Shown: positions 1 to 10,036 of the stretch, piece by piece
Numbering within the stretch: the stretch's first letter is position 1
Layout of the letters: every line of letters begins with the position of its first letter
DNA from: Robbsia betulipollinis
GTDB lineage: Bacteria > Pseudomonadota > Gammaproteobacteria > Burkholderiales > Burkholderiaceae
NCBI RefSeq assembly: GCF_026624755.1
Contig: NZ_JAPMXC010000010.1
Location: 50,874 to 114,873, forward strand
DNA: 64,000 nt
Reading direction: 5' to 3'
Notes under the pieces: generated by a model
Database searches by the model: none
What the model was told of the DNA's origin: nothing
The model's input: the letters and a program-made list of their open reading frames with translations, nothing else
Translations under genes and position numbers: made by a program

Positions 1-335
1 TGAAGATGTTCGCGCGCCATATGCGCGTGGATCACATGAAGCTGTCGATGGGCCTCAAGAGCGCGGCGCCGCATGACGTGACCCTGCCCAAGGACAATGT
101 CGACCCGGCGGTGATGGACGCCTTGAAGGGCCTGAAGGGCAAGGCATTCGACGACGCCTATATCAAGCAGGTGGGCGTGGCCGGGCATCAGAAGGCGGTC
201 ATGGCCTTCCAGGACGAAGTCGCCAACGGCACCAACGCGGATCTGAAGAAGGCCGCGAGCAAGAGCCTGCCGGTGATCGAGGGGCACCTGCGCATGGGGC
301 AGGCGCTTGCCAAGAAAAAGGGCGTAAGCGAATAA
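1..335 (+). CDS. DUF4142 domain protein, C-terminal part (5' end outside window)
   Basis: This reading frame is already open at the left edge and ends at a TAA at 333-335, so only about the last 110 residues are present. The visible protein is helical and rich in Lys, Ala and His, with the spaced His/Asp pattern (FARHMRVDH near the edge, then GHQKAV and VIEGHLRMGQ) typical of DUF4142, a ferritin-like four-helix fold that is usually exported to the periplasm in Burkholderiales. The signal peptide and first helix would lie upstream of the window. An ATG at 6 is in frame but lies in the middle of the domain, so it is not a likely start. The cellular role of this family is unknown. Confidence 0.7.
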   Translation, partial: KMFARHMRVDHMKLSMGLKSAAPHDVTLPKDNVDPAVMDALKGLKGKAFDDAYIKQVGVAGHQKAVMAFQDEVANGTNADLKKAASKSLPVIEGHLRMGQALAKKKGVSE

Positions 336-351
336 CGCCGCCTCGGGAGGT

Positions 352-1368
352 TCAGAAGCCGGCCAGCACGGTCTTGCCGATGCTGGTCGCGCTTTCCTGC
401 CGCGCGTGCGCGTGGCGCAGATTCTCCGCGTTGATCGCGCCGGCATTGTCGCTCAGTGTCGTGCGCAACACACCCTTGTCCACCAGCGTCGCGACCTCGT
501 CGAGGATGCGATGCTGCTCGGCCATGTCCGCCGTGCCGAACAGCGAGCGTGTGAACATCAATTCCCAGTGCACTGAAATGCTCTTGCGCTTGAACGGCAC
601 GATGTCGAGCGCCTTCGGGTCGTCGATCACCGCGAATGCGCCCTGCGGCGCGAGTACCGCGTTGATCGAGGCCAGGTGCGTATCGGTCGCGGTCAGGCTG
701 GCCACGTAGCGTACGTCGGGAATGCCGAGCGCCTGCAGGCCGTCTTCCAGCGGCTGGCGATGATCGATGACGTGGTGCGCGCCCATCTCCTTGCACCACG
801 CGATGCTCTGCGGGCGCGACGCGGTGGCGATGACCGTGAGCCCGGTGAGCCGCCGTGCGATCTGCGTGAGGATCGAGCCCACGCCGCCGGCGCCATTGAT
901 GATGAGCAGGGCGTCGCCGGTGCCCGCGTTGGCATCCGCCCTGACGCCCAGACGGTCGAACAGCAGTTCCCAGGCGGTCAGCGCGGTCAGCGGCAGCGCC
1001 GCGGCCGCGGCGAAGTCCAGCGAGGCCGGCTTGCGGCCGACGAGGCGTTCGTCGACCGCCTGCCACTGTGCATTGCTGCCCGGCCGGTCGAGCGCGCCCG
1101 CGTAGAAGACCGGATCCCCGACCTTGAACAGGACGGCTTCCGCGCCGACGGCCTCGACCACGCCCGCTGCGTCGTAGCCCAGCACGCGCGCTGTGCCGTC
1201 CGGCGGCGTCATGCCGTTGCGCACCTTGGTGTCGACCGGATTGACCGAGACCGCTTCGATGCGCACCAATAGATCGCGCGGGCGCAGCGTCGGGGTCGGC
1301 AATTCGATATCGACGAGCGAGCGAGGATCGCTGACGGGCAGGTTCTGGTAGTAACCGATGGCTTTCAT
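352..1368 (-). CDS. Zinc-type alcohol dehydrogenase-like protein (MDR superfamily)
   Basis: The 338-residue product is a medium-chain dehydrogenase/reductase that probably reduces or oxidises small carbonyl/alcohol or quinone substrates with NADPH. An N-terminal GroES-like domain contains the SVNPVDTKVRNG segment (about residues 41-52), and a Rossmann domain carries the cofactor loop NGAGGVGS (158-165). The usual Cys/His zinc-ligand cluster is not apparent, which fits the zinc-independent branch despite the family name. The start at 1368 follows an AAGGAACG ribosome site. The MFS transporter gene ends 25 nt upstream on the same strand, so the two are probably cotranscribed, suggesting detoxification and export of a common compound. 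The substrate cannot be read from sequence. Confidence 0.85.
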   Translation of the reverse strand: MKAIGYYQNLPVSDPRSLVDIELPTPTLRPRDLLVRIEAVSVNPVDTKVRNGMTPPDGTARVLGYDAAGVVEAVGAEAVLFKVGDPVFYAGALDRPGSNAQWQAVDERLVGRKPASLDFAAAAALPLTALTAWELLFDRLGVRADANAGTGDALLIINGAGGVGSILTQIARRLTGLTVIATASRPQSIAWCKEMGAHHVIDHRQPLEDGLQALGIPDVRYVASLTATDTHLASINAVLAPQGAFAVIDDPKALDIVPFKRKSISVHWELMFTRSLFGTADMAEQHRILDEVATLVDKGVLRTTLSDNAGAINAENLRHAHARQESATSIGKTVLAGF

Positions 1369-1393
1369 GCGCGTTCCTTCGAATGGAGAAGAA

Positions 1394-2647
1394 TCAGGCC
1401 GTCGTACGTCGCCCGAGGCTGCCGCCGCCGGCGCGGTGCGCGAGCAGCACGACCAGGGCGGCCGCGAGCAAGGCGGCGACCGCGGCGAACAGATAGACCG
1501 ACGGGTAACCGAAATCGCTGGCGATCAGGCCGGCGACCGGACCGGTGATCCCCAATGATAAATCGAGAAACACCGAGTACGCAGAGAGCGCCGCGCCCCG
1601 GCTCGCCGGTGGCACGAGGGCGACCGCCTCGACGCCCAGCGCCGGGAAGACCAGGGCGAATCCCAGGCCGGTCAACGCGGCGCCCACCAGCGCCATTTGC
1701 GGCGTGGCGGCCAGCCAGATCAGCGCGAGTCCCGCACCCTCGATCAGGAACGAGGTGATCGCCACGCGAAAGCCGCCCTGGGTGCGGATCGTGTTCGCGA
1801 ACAGCAGCCGCGTGCCGACGAACAGCGTGCCGAACACCGTCAGCGACAGCGCCGCGTGCGGCCATTGCCGGGAGGCGTAGTAGAGGGTGACGAAGGTGGC
1901 CAGCGCGCCGAAGCCGACCGATCCCAGCGCGAGGCCAATGCCATGCGGCAGGACGCGCGAGAAGACGCTCGAAAACGGCATGCGTTCGCCATGCGCCACC
2001 GGCGCGGAGGTTTTCGGCGCGGCCAGCGCGAGCCCCAGCAGCGCCAGCGCCGTCACGCTCACGCCCAGGCCGACGAAGCCCAGCCACTGGTCGATGACGA
2101 CGCCCAGCGGTGCGCCGATCGCCAGCGCGCCGTAGGTGCCCACGCCGTTCCACGAGATGACGCTGGCATTGTTCGCGTGTCCGACCCGGCCGATGCCCCA
2201 CATGATCGAGCCGGTGCTGCAGAAGCTCTCCGCGCAGCCCATTCCCAGCCGGCTGAGGATCAGCAGCGCGAGACCGAGCGGCGGACCGTAGCGCGGACCG
2301 AGCAGCGGCAGCGCCTGGAGCAGCCCGGCGAGGAGCAGCAGCGCGCCGCTGCACAGGGCGGCGATCAGGCCGCGCTGCACGGTTTTCTTCGGGCCCAGCG
2401 TGTCGATCAGGCGGCCGGCGAGCGGCCGCGTGACCAGCGTGGCGAAATACTGCACGCTGATCGCGAGCCCGGCGATCATCGAGCTGTAGCCCAGCGTCTG
2501 ATGCACATAGCCCGGCACGACCGCCAGCGGAAGGCCGATACCGAGATAACAGAGGAACGTGAAGATGACGACCGACAGGATCTGCAGCGTGACCGGTGCG
2601 GATGCGGCAGCGGCGGGCGCGTCGGGCGGTTGATGAGGCGCGGGCAT
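1394..2647 (-). CDS. MFS transporter, YhhS/YfcJ-like
   Basis: This 417-residue protein has about twelve hydrophobic segments and is an inner-membrane major facilitator. The loop after the second helix reads [15 protein letters not shown], a good match to the MFS motif A, and the N-terminal part ([23 protein letters not shown]) resembles the YhhS/YfcJ efflux subfamily as I remember it. The first 20 residues are Ala/Pro-rich. It lies between a LacI-type regulator gene (101 nt upstream) and an alcohol dehydrogenase gene (25 nt downstream), all on the minus strand. A sugar, drug or metabolite exporter is most likely, but the substrate is not determinable. Confidence 0.85.
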   Translation of the reverse strand: MPAPHQPPDAPAAAASAPVTLQILSVVIFTFLCYLGIGLPLAVVPGYVHQTLGYSSMIAGLAISVQYFATLVTRPLAGRLIDTLGPKKTVQRGLIAALCSGALLLLAGLLQALPLLGPRYGPPLGLALLILSRLGMGCAESFCSTGSIMWGIGRVGHANNASVISWNGVGTYGALAIGAPLGVVIDQWLGFVGLGVSVTALALLGLALAAPKTSAPVAHGERMPFSSVFSRVLPHGIGLALGSVGFGALATFVTLYYASRQWPHAALSLTVFGTLFVGTRLLFANTIRTQGGFRVAITSFLIEGAGLALIWLAATPQMALVGAALTGLGFALVFPALGVEAVALVPPASRGAALSAYSVFLDLSLGITGPVAGLIASDFGYPSVYLFAAVAALLAAALVVLLAHRAGGGSLGRRTTA

Positions 2648-2748
2648 GGCGGAAGCGGGGCGGGTGGGAGAAAGAGACGGGATTATCCGCCGAAAACGCC
2701 CGCGCCGCGCCGGACGTGCGCCGTCACCCCTACCGCCACCGCGCGGAC

Positions 2749-3783
2749 CTACGCCACGATGCCGGTGCTCGACCCGCGCACAATCAGCTCGCCCGGCAGC
2801 ACGCGGGTGCGGCGCGGGATGTCGGGCTGCGCGATGCGTTCGGACAGCAAGGTCATCGCGCAGCGGCCGATTTCATACACGGGCTGCGCGATGACCGTGA
2901 TGCCGGGTTCGACGAGTTCGGTCCAGGCGTCGTTGTCGAAGCCGCACAGTGCCGGCGCGGCCGGCGGGTGCCCGGGGGCGCCATGCAGCCCGGGCGCGGG
3001 CGTCTGGCGCGCTTCCCGCAGCGCGCGAAAGGCGCCCAGCAGCAGCAAACCGTTGCTGGCGAGGATCGCGTCCGGCACGGGCGCGCCGCCGCGTGCGGCG
3101 AGCCGCGCGCCGACGGCCTGCTGCGCCCCCGCCGGCTGCGGCTCCACGAAAACGGCGTCGGCGCCGAGCCCGTGGCGCTGCATCGCGTCGCAGTAGCCGG
3201 CATGCCGTTCCCGGCCGGTGGTGCTGGCATTGCCGAACAGGCCGAAGATGCACCGGTGACCCCGTTCGAGCAGATGCAGGGTCAGCCGCTCGGCGGCGGC
3301 GCGGTTGTCGAGCGTGACCGCGTCCGCGTGGCTCGCGGCATCGGCGCGGTCGATCATGACCACTGGAAACGGATAGTGCTCGGCGCGAAAGCGCTCGGCG
3401 GCGTCCCGCGTCGGCGAGTAGATCATGCCCGTGACGCGTTCCTCCTCCATCAGCCGCAGATACATCGCCTCTTTCTCCGGATTCTCGTCGGTATTGCAGA
3501 GGATGACGCGCATGCCCTGCCGGTAGGCCATGTCTTCGACCGCACGGCTGACCTCGGTGAAAAAGGGATTGCGCACGTCGGACACCACGAGCCCGATCGT
3601 GGCGGTATCGCCCGAGCGCAGGCGCCGCGCCGCGGCATTCGGCCGATAGCCGAGTTCCTGCATGGCCGCCTGCACGCGCTCGCGGACGCTGTCGCGCACC
3701 GGGCCATTGTTCGACAGGACGCGTGACACCGTGGTGACGGAAACGCCCGCCGCCTGTGCGACGTCCTTGATACGTAGTGCCAT
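2749..3783 (-). CDS. LacI-family transcriptional regulator, probable fructose-operon repressor
   Basis: The 344-residue protein opens with a LacI helix-turn-helix ([19 protein letters not shown], about residues 5-23) and the hinge [12 protein letters not shown], followed by a periplasmic-binding-protein-like effector domain. An upstream in-frame start at 3846 exists, but ATG 3783 sits exactly at the conserved N-terminus and has a GGAAGCAACC ribosome site. The gene is divergent from fruB with 185 nt between them, and that gap holds a palindrome of LacI-operator type. A role as fructose repressor answering to a sugar phosphate is therefore inferred, not proven. It could also or instead control the MFS/dehydrogenase pair downstream. 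The proximal effector region carries a Pro/Gly-rich insert ([11 protein letters not shown]) not usual for the family. Confidence 0.88.
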   Translation of the reverse strand: MALRIKDVAQAAGVSVTTVSRVLSNNGPVRDSVRERVQAAMQELGYRPNAAARRLRSGDTATIGLVVSDVRNPFFTEVSRAVEDMAYRQGMRVILCNTDENPEKEAMYLRLMEEERVTGMIYSPTRDAAERFRAEHYPFPVVMIDRADAASHADAVTLDNRAAAERLTLHLLERGHRCIFGLFGNASTTGRERHAGYCDAMQRHGLGADAVFVEPQPAGAQQAVGARLAARGGAPVPDAILASNGLLLLGAFRALREARQTPAPGLHGAPGHPPAAPALCGFDNDAWTELVEPGITVIAQPVYEIGRCAMTLLSERIAQPDIPRRTRVLPGELIVRGSSTGIVA

Positions 3784-3895
3784 GGTTGCTTCCGGATCCT
3801 TGCTATGCCGCGACGCCGCTTGCCGGCGCCGCGTATGTGCCGGCACTTTAGCGCAGGCGGGGCGGCACGCGCGGGGAAAAACGCCGACGCGCCCC

Positions 3896-3924
3896 TTGAC
3901 TTGGGCAATGGTATCGATTTCAAT
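3896..3924 (+). promoter_or_regulatory. fruB promoter with embedded LacI-type operator
   Basis: A TTGACT -35 element (3896-3901) is followed after 17 bp by TTCAAT (3919-3924) as -10. The spacer and -10 are occupied by the palindrome TGGTATCGATTTCA (3909-3922), symmetric as TGnnATCGATnnCA around a central CG, which is the general form of LacI/GalR-family operators. Repressor bound there would overlap the RNA polymerase site, and the divergent LacI-type gene is the obvious candidate. The fruB start lies 45 nt downstream with a GGAGACAGG ribosome site. Confidence 0.6.
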
Positions 3925-3968
3925 GGGCCGTTGCCACGATTACCCATTAAAACAACGACGGAGACAGG

Positions 3969-6584
3969 ATGGCACTTTTACTGACGCCCGATCTCGTGCG
4001 CCTGGGGGCGCGCGCCGCCGACAAGCGGGACGCGATCGCGCAGGCCGGACAACTGCTGGTGGACGCCGGCCGCATCCTGCCGGGCTACCTCGACAGCCTC
4101 GCGGCGCGGGAAGCGGTCGCGAACACCTATTTGGGATCCGGCGTGGCGATCCCGCACGGCATGCCGGACGACCGGCACCTGATCCGCCATACCGGCATCG
4201 CGATACTGCAACTGCCCGAGGGCGTCGAATGGCAGCCTGGCGAGCAGGTACGGCTGGTGTTCGCGATCGCCGCGCAGTCCGACGAGCACATCGGTCTGCT
4301 GCAGCGGCTCACGCGCGCGATCGGCGACCCGCGACGGCTGCAGGCGATGGTCGAGACGACGGACCCGGCACGGCTGATCGCGCTGCTCGAAGGCACGGAC
4401 GAGGGCGCGGCCGTCGGCATGGCGGGCGTCGCGCCGGACGGTGACGGGCTCGCCGCGCCGGCAGGCACGCCGGTTCCCGAGGCAGAGGATTTCGACGAAC
4501 GGATCGAACTCGTGCTCGATTATCCGAGCGGCCTGCATGCCCGGCCCGCGAGCGCCTGGGTGGCCACCGCCAAGCGGCAGCCGGCCGAACTGCGCGTGCG
4601 CGTCGGCACGGCGGTCGCGGACCCTACGAGTCTGATCGGTCTGCTGCAGCTTGGCGCGGTCGCGGGCGCGACGCTCGTGATATCGGCGCGCGGCGAACGC
4701 GCCGCCGATGCGCTGGCGGCACTGCGCCGCACCATCGAGATGCTGGCCGTCGAGGAGCACGAACGGGCCGCCGCGGCGCGGGCGCGCCAGCCGCAGAGCA
4801 CCACGCCGCTCTGGCAGCCGCTCGACGCCGCGTTGACGATCGCCGGCCTCGGCGTGGGGCCGGGCATGACGCTGGGCCGGGTGCGCGTGCTGCGCAGCCA
4901 TGCCGCGGAGATCGCCGACACGCCGGGCGATCTGCTCGACGACACGCACCGCCTGGATGCCGCGCTGGCCGCCACCGATGCCGATCTGGTCGCGCTGGCG
5001 CGCTCGACGACGCAGCGTTTCGGCGCGGCCGAGGGCGAGATCTTCGAAGCGCAGCGCGGGCTGGTGCGGCATGCCGAGGCGCTCGACGAGGTCGCGCGCG
5101 CGCTGCTCGACGGGCATGGGCTGGGCTGGGCCTGGCACCGCGCGATGGCGCGGCAGGCCGGCGCGCTCGCGTCGGCCGCCGACCCGCTGCTCGCCGGGCG
5201 CGCCGCCGATGTCCGCGACGTCGCGCGGCGGGTATCGATGCACATTGACCGGCTGGGCGGGGGGGCCGACGCCGCGCAGAGCGCGATGCCGGTGACGGGG
5301 GACGCGCCCGAGGCCACGATCCTGCTCGCCGAGGATCTGACGCCTTCGGACACCGCGGCGCTGGACCCGGCGACCACGCTGGGTTTCTGCACGGTGGCGG
5401 GCGGTCCGACTTCGCATACGGCGATCCTCGCCCGCACGCTCGGCGTGCCGGCGGCGGTGGCCTGCGGTCCGCGCCTGCTGACGGTCGCCGACGGGGCGTT
5501 CGCGGTGCTCGACGGCACCAGCGGGCGTCTGCACCTGGACGTCTCGGCAGCCGATCTGGCACGCGCGCGCGCGCAGATCGCCGAACTGGACCGGGCGCGC
5601 CGGCGCGCGCAGGACGATCGCGCATTGCCGGCCCGTACCCAGGACGGGCTGACGTTCGAGATCGGCGTCAACGTCACCCGCCCGGAGCAGGTCCGGGGGG
5701 CGCTCGACCAGGGCGCGGACGGCGTCGGGCTGATGCGCACCGAATTCCTCTTTCTGGAGCGGCAGACCGCGCCCGACGAGGACGAGCAGTACGCGACCTA
5801 TCGCGCGCTGGTCGAGGCGAGCAACGGGCGGCATCTGATCATCCGCACGCTCGACATCGGCGGCGACAAACAGGTGCCGTATCTGAATCTGCCGCACGAG
5901 ACCAATCCCTTTCTGGGCGTGCGCGGCTTGCGGCTGTGCCTGCGCCGCCCGGACCTGTTCATCCCGCAACTGCGCGCGCTGTACCGCGCGGCGATGCACG
6001 GGCCGCTGTGGATCATGTTCCCGATGGTGTCGACGCTCGACGAGGCCCATCGGGCGGTCGCGCTGGCGGAAACGGTGCGCGCCGAACTCGATGCGCCGCG
6101 GGTACCGCTCGGCATCATGGTCGAGACGCCGTCGGCCGCGGTGCTGGCCGATCTGTTCGCCGAGGTCGTCGATTTCTTCTCGATCGGCACGAACGACCTG
6201 ACGCAATACACGCTGGCGATCGATCGCGAACACCCGGAAATCGCCGCGCAGGCGGACAGCCTGCACCCGGCGGTCCTGCGCCTGATCCGGCAGACCGTCG
6301 ACGGCGCGCGCCGCCACGCCAAGTGGGTGGGCGTCTGCGGCGGGCTGGCCGGGGATCCGCTGGGCGCGTCGATTCTCGCCGGGTTGGGCGTCGACGAACT
6401 TTCGATGAGCGCGGGGGACATCGGCGCTGTCAAGGCGCGGCTGCGCGCTTCGCATGGGGACGCCCTGCGCGCGCTCGCGGACCGCGCGCTCGCGTGTGCC
6501 GATGTCGCCGCGGTGCGGGCATTGCCGCTGCCGCCGCTGACCGCCTCCGCTTCCGCGCCGGCCGCCGTCCAGGAGGGCGCATGA
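3969..6584 (+). CDS. fruB: Fructose PTS multiphosphoryl transfer protein (EIIA-HPr-EI)
   Basis: The 871-residue cytoplasmic protein fuses three phosphotransferase modules. EIIA-Fru occupies about residues 1-145, with phospho-acceptor His63 in VAIPHGMPDD. HPr occupies about 178-265, with His190 in GLHARPAS. Enzyme I occupies about 290-850, with His483 in GGPTSHTAILAR, the PEP-binding signature DFFSIGTNDLTQY and catalytic Cys790 in VGVCGG. It takes phosphate from PEP and passes it to FruA, which phosphorylates incoming fructose to fructose-1-phosphate. All catalytic residues are present and the length is normal for FruB of this architecture. An Ala/Pro-rich linker joins EIIA and HPr. The stop overlaps the fruK start by 4 nt (ATGA), so translation is probably coupled. 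Confidence 0.96.
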   Translation: MALLLTPDLVRLGARAADKRDAIAQAGQLLVDAGRILPGYLDSLAAREAVANTYLGSGVAIPHGMPDDRHLIRHTGIAILQLPEGVEWQPGEQVRLVFAIAAQSDEHIGLLQRLTRAIGDPRRLQAMVETTDPARLIALLEGTDEGAAVGMAGVAPDGDGLAAPAGTPVPEAEDFDERIELVLDYPSGLHARPASAWVATAKRQPAELRVRVGTAVADPTSLIGLLQLGAVAGATLVISARGERAADALAALRRTIEMLAVEEHERAAAARARQPQSTTPLWQPLDAALTIAGLGVGPGMTLGRVRVLRSHAAEIADTPGDLLDDTHRLDAALAATDADLVALARSTTQRFGAAEGEIFEAQRGLVRHAEALDEVARALLDGHGLGWAWHRAMARQAGALASAADPLLAGRAADVRDVARRVSMHIDRLGGGADAAQSAMPVTGDAPEATILLAEDLTPSDTAALDPATTLGFCTVAGGPTSHTAILARTLGVPAAVACGPRLLTVADGAFAVLDGTSGRLHLDVSAADLARARAQIAELDRARRRAQDDRALPARTQDGLTFEIGVNVTRPEQVRGALDQGADGVGLMRTEFLFLERQTAPDEDEQYATYRALVEASNGRHLIIRTLDIGGDKQVPYLNLPHETNPFLGVRGLRLCLRRPDLFIPQLRALYRAAMHGPLWIMFPMVSTLDEAHRAVALAETVRAELDAPRVPLGIMVETPSAAVLADLFAEVVDFFSIGTNDLTQYTLAIDREHPEIAAQADSLHPAVLRLIRQTVDGARRHAKWVGVCGGLAGDPLGASILAGLGVDELSMSAGDIGAVKARLRASHGDALRALADRALACADVAAVRALPLPPLTASASAPAAVQEGA

Positions 6585-7699
6585 ACCAGCACGCAGCGCA
6601 TGTGAACGTCCCGGGCGTGGCCGGCAGCACCGCGGTGGTGACGGTGACCGTCAACCCCGCGCTGGATCAGACCGTCTGCGTCAACGGGCTGCAGACGGGC
6701 GCCGTCAACCTGGGCGAATCGCTCGAATTCAATGCCGGCGGCAAGGGCGTCAACGTCGCGTCCTGCCTGGCCGACTACGGCTTGCGCACCACCGTCACGG
6801 GCCTGCTCGGACGCGACGACGCGCAGCTCTTCGACGCGTTGTTCGCGAGCAAACGCATCGACGACCGCTTCGTGCGGGTAGCCGGCCGGCCGCGGATCAA
6901 CGTCAAGCTGGTCGATCTCGCGCATGGGCAGACCACCGACATCAATCTCGCCAGCGCCACGCCGGCCGATGCCGATCTGCTGGCCCTGGAGCAGGCGGTG
7001 CTGCGGCTCGCCGCGCCCGGGCGCTGGTTCGTGCTGGCGGGCAGTCTGCCGCCCGGCGTCGATCCCGGTTTCTACCGGCGGCTGACCCGGACGCTGCGCC
7101 AGGCGGGCGCACGCGTCGCCCTGGATACCAGCGGCGCCCCGCTCACGGCGAGTCTGGCGCCCGGGCTCGTGCCGGCCGACGACGCGGCGTCCCTGCCGGA
7201 CCTGATCAAACCGAACCGCGCCGAACTCGAAAAGCTGGTGGGCCGCGCGCTGCCTGACCGAACGGCGCTCGAGGGCGCGGCCGCGGCGCTGCTGGCGCGC
7301 GGCGTGGCCTGCGTCGTGGTCTCGCTCGGCGAGGACGGCGCGTTCGGCCTGCAGGCGACGCCGGCGTTGAATATGCCGGACGCGACGCCGCATTCGACGC
7401 CTGCCCCCACGCCGCAACCGGCGACGCTGGCGTACGCCGGGTTCCGGGCGTCGCCGCTGCGGGTACCGGTCACCAGCACCGTCGGTGCGGGCGACGCTTT
7501 CGTCGCCGGGCTGGTCGCCAGCCTGATCGAGGGGCGTGCCTGGCCCGAGTGCGGCCGGCGCGCCACGGCATTCGCCGCCGGCAAGCTGGCGCGCGTCGGG
7601 CCGCATCTGCCGTCCGCCGCCGCGCTCGACGCGCTGGCGCAGCAGGTTCATGTGGAGACATTCGTCGGCAGCGTGCAGCGCGCGCACGGCGAAGCATAA
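6581..7699 (+). CDS. fruK: 1-phosphofructokinase
   Basis: This PfkB-family sugar kinase converts fructose-1-phosphate to fructose-1,6-bisphosphate with ATP, the second step of fructose catabolism. The N-terminal substrate signature [10 protein letters not shown] and the C-terminal [10 protein letters not shown], which holds the catalytic Asp and anion hole, are both intact. The ATG at 6581 overlaps the fruB stop and has an excellent AGGAGG site at 6570-6575. At 372 residues it is longer than the roughly 310 usual for FruK. The extra length includes a ragged N-terminus and a Pro/Thr/Ala insert (about residues 265-285, with [15 protein letters not shown]) just before the GAGD motif, one of several such inserts in this window. 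Confidence 0.95.
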   Translation: MNQHAAHVNVPGVAGSTAVVTVTVNPALDQTVCVNGLQTGAVNLGESLEFNAGGKGVNVASCLADYGLRTTVTGLLGRDDAQLFDALFASKRIDDRFVRVAGRPRINVKLVDLAHGQTTDINLASATPADADLLALEQAVLRLAAPGRWFVLAGSLPPGVDPGFYRRLTRTLRQAGARVALDTSGAPLTASLAPGLVPADDAASLPDLIKPNRAELEKLVGRALPDRTALEGAAAALLARGVACVVVSLGEDGAFGLQATPALNMPDATPHSTPAPTPQPATLAYAGFRASPLRVPVTSTVGAGDAFVAGLVASLIEGRAWPECGRRATAFAAGKLARVGPHLPSAAALDALAQQVHVETFVGSVQRAHGEA

Positions 7700-7709
7700 G
7701 GAAAACAAA

Positions 7710-9611
7710 ATGACCCATCTGGCAGGCATTGTTCTGACATCGCCGAGCGCCGCCACCGCGACGACGGCGCTGGTCGCCGCCGAGGCGCTGCGTCGCGCCG
7801 CGACGGCGAACGGCGATACCCTGGTACTGGAAGTACGGCATGGCCTGGGCCGGCACGAGACCCTGAGCGCCGCGCAGATCGCCGCCGCGCAGGGCGTGTT
7901 CGTGGCCGGCGACGACGACGGCGACGCAGCTGGCGTCGCGGGCGAAACACGTTTCGCCGGCCGTTCGATCCATCGCGCGCCGCTCGAAGAGGCGATCCGC
8001 GCGCCGCACGCGGTGCTGGCGGCCGCCGCCGCCCTGGGCGCGGGCGGGATAACCGGCGTTGCCGCAAGCGCCGGTAAGACGGCGGACACGGCGGACATGA
8101 CACACCGTGCGCCGGCCGCCGCCGCGGCGCTGCAGATCGTGGCGATCACCTCCTGTCCGACGGGCATCGCGCACACCTTCATGGCGGCGGAGGGCCTGGT
8201 GCAGGGCGCGAAAGCGCTCGGGCACGAGATCCACGTCGAGACACAGGGCTCGGTCGGCGCGCAGAACCGCCTGAGCGAGGCGCAGATCGCCCGCGCGGAC
8301 CTGGTGGTGATCGCCGCCGACACCCAGGTCGACAAGGCGCGTTTCGCCGGCAAGCGTTTGTACGAGACCGGCACCAAGGGCGCGATCGGCAAGGGCGCCG
8401 ATCTGCTGCGCAAGGCGATCGTCGAGGCGCGTATCGATGGCGCGATAGCGGCCAGCGGCGGTGGCGGGGCACCGCAGGGCGCTTCCGCCACCGCCACCGG
8501 CGACGGCGGGCGCGGCGGCACGACGTCGGCCGCGCCGCGCTCGCGCGCCACCGCCGACGTGTACCGGCATCTGATGACGGGCGTCTCCTTCATGCTGCCC
8601 TTCATCGTGGCGGGCGGCCTGTTGATCGCCCTGTCGTTCGCACTCGGCGGCATCTACGCGTTCGACGACGCGCACAAGGGCACGCTGGCCTGGTCGCTGT
8701 TCCAGATCGGCGCGAAATCCGCATTCGTGCTCATCGTGCCGGTGCTCTCCGGCTATATCGCCTATTCGATCGCGGACCGGCCGGGCATCGCGCCCGGCAT
8801 GGTGGGCGGCATGCTGGCGTCCAGCCTGAACGCCGGGTTTCTCGGCGGCATCGTCTCGGGTTTCATGGCCGGCTACATCGCCCTGCTGATCAGCCGCAAG
8901 CTGCCCTTGCCGCGCAATCTCCAGGGCCTGAAGCCGGTGCTGATCATTCCGCTGCTGTCGACGCTGGCGGTCGGCCTGCTGATGATCTATGTGGTGGGCA
9001 CGCCGGTGGCGACCGCCCTGCATGCGCTGGAAAGCTGGCTCAAGGCGATGCAGACCGGCAGCGCGGTGGCGCTGGGCGCGCTGCTCGGCGCGATGATGGC
9101 CTTCGACATGGGGGGGCCGGTCAACAAGGCCGCCTATGCGTTCAGTACCGGCCTGCTCGCGAGTTCGGTCTACACGCCGATGGCCGCGGTGATGGCTGCG
9201 GGCATGACGCCGCCGCTCGGCATTGCGCTCGCCTGCTGGCTGTTCCGCAGCCGTTTCACGCTGGAGGAGCGCGAGGCGGGCAATGCGGCGGGGGTGCTCG
9301 GTCTGGCCTTCATCAGCGAAGGCGCGATTCCCTTCGTCGCGCGCGACCCGCTGCGCATCATTCCGGCCTGCATGATCGGGTCGGCGATCGCCGGTGCGAT
9401 CTCGATGGGTGCCGGTGTCGAGCTGAAGGTGCCGCATGGCGGCATTTTCGTGCTGCCGATTCCGAATGCGGTCACTCATGTAGGCATGTACGTGGTCGCG
9501 ATCGTCGCCGGTACGCTCGCGACGGCGCTCGCGGTGGGCGTGGTCAAGCGCCGGCAGCCGATCGTCGCGGCCGATGCCGGCACGACCACCGCGGCAACGC
9601 CCCTCGCCTGA
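7710..9611 (+). CDS. fruA: Fructose-specific PTS permease EIIBC
   Basis: The 633-residue inner-membrane protein imports fructose and phosphorylates it at C1. It has a degenerate N-terminal EIIB' domain without the active cysteine (about 1-105), a functional EIIB domain with phospho-acceptor Cys149 in [12 protein letters not shown], a Gly/Ser/Ala linker (about 245-275) and a polytopic EIIC domain with [11 protein letters not shown] and EGAIPF motifs. The start at 7710 is set by an AAGGA site overlapping the fruK stop, 10 nt after fruK. Longer upstream reading in this frame only shadows fruK. The gene closes the fruBKA operon and is followed by a strong hairpin. Confidence 0.95.
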   Translation: MTHLAGIVLTSPSAATATTALVAAEALRRAATANGDTLVLEVRHGLGRHETLSAAQIAAAQGVFVAGDDDGDAAGVAGETRFAGRSIHRAPLEEAIRAPHAVLAAAAALGAGGITGVAASAGKTADTADMTHRAPAAAAALQIVAITSCPTGIAHTFMAAEGLVQGAKALGHEIHVETQGSVGAQNRLSEAQIARADLVVIAADTQVDKARFAGKRLYETGTKGAIGKGADLLRKAIVEARIDGAIAASGGGGAPQGASATATGDGGRGGTTSAAPRSRATADVYRHLMTGVSFMLPFIVAGGLLIALSFALGGIYAFDDAHKGTLAWSLFQIGAKSAFVLIVPVLSGYIAYSIADRPGIAPGMVGGMLASSLNAGFLGGIVSGFMAGYIALLISRKLPLPRNLQGLKPVLIIPLLSTLAVGLLMIYVVGTPVATALHALESWLKAMQTGSAVALGALLGAMMAFDMGGPVNKAAYAFSTGLLASSVYTPMAAVMAAGMTPPLGIALACWLFRSRFTLEEREAGNAAGVLGLAFISEGAIPFVARDPLRIIPACMIGSAIAGAISMGAGVELKVPHGGIFVLPIPNAVTHVGMYVVAIVAGTLATALAVGVVKRRQPIVAADAGTTTAATPLA

Positions 9612-9623
9612 CGGCCAACGCAG

Positions 9624-9652
9624 GGCGCGCGGCATGGCCGATGCCGCGCGCC
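9624..9652 (+). terminator. Perfect 12-bp stem-loop after fruA
   Basis: GGCGCGCGGCAT (9624-9635) and its exact reverse complement (9641-9652) flank a five-base loop GGCCG, starting 13 nt after the fruA stop. There is no following T-run, so it is not a textbook intrinsic terminator, but position and strength suggest it ends or protects the fruBKA transcript. Confidence 0.5.
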
Positions 9653-10036
9653 GCCTGCTGCGCACCCCCCCGGCACCCGCCCCCTGCTCACCGCACGCCC
9701 CCTGCTGCCAGCTGCCAGCGGCCGCCTCCACGCTCATGTCGCCGTGCGCGAACGCCCGTGTAAGGCCGGACGGCGGCCCGGGCATCTCATGCATGGCGCG
9801 AAGTCCAATGCGTTTCCGGCACGGCTTGCGGTAAGCTAGCATCCGGCCGTGGTCCCACGGTCCCGACACGCGTCCACCGTCCGCCACCGGCGAGCGGCCC
9901 CAGCCGACGCGGGCCGGCAACCCACGATTGCATTCGCAGTTGCAACCGCCGTGCAGCCACTGTGGCGCTCGCCGCCGCACTCGCCCGTCGCACTCGCTAT
10001 TGCAGTCGCGATTGCATTCGCATTGAAAGGATTCGC
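9653..10036. other. Intergenic region with short direct repeats, no gene seen
   Basis: This stretch between fruA and hpnB is C-rich at its left end and shows no codon pattern of a real gene. The 13-mer GATTGCATTCGCA occurs twice, at 9926-9938 and 10010-10022. Looser relatives (CTATTGCAGTCGC, CAGTTGCAACCGC) lie between them, giving a repetitive AT-richer patch directly before hpnB. The hpnB promoter must lie here, but I cannot assign a convincing -35/-10 pair. Confidence 0.4.

Noticed and set aside
188..1066. Long minus-strand Arg-rich open frame overlapping the dehydrogenase gene
   Set aside because: It is a shadow in another frame of a real gene; high GC content makes many such long frames, and it has no family features.
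3978..6455. 825-codon minus-strand frame opposite fruB
   Set aside because: The protein is Arg/Gln/His-rich antisense sequence; fruB on the plus strand has all catalytic motifs.
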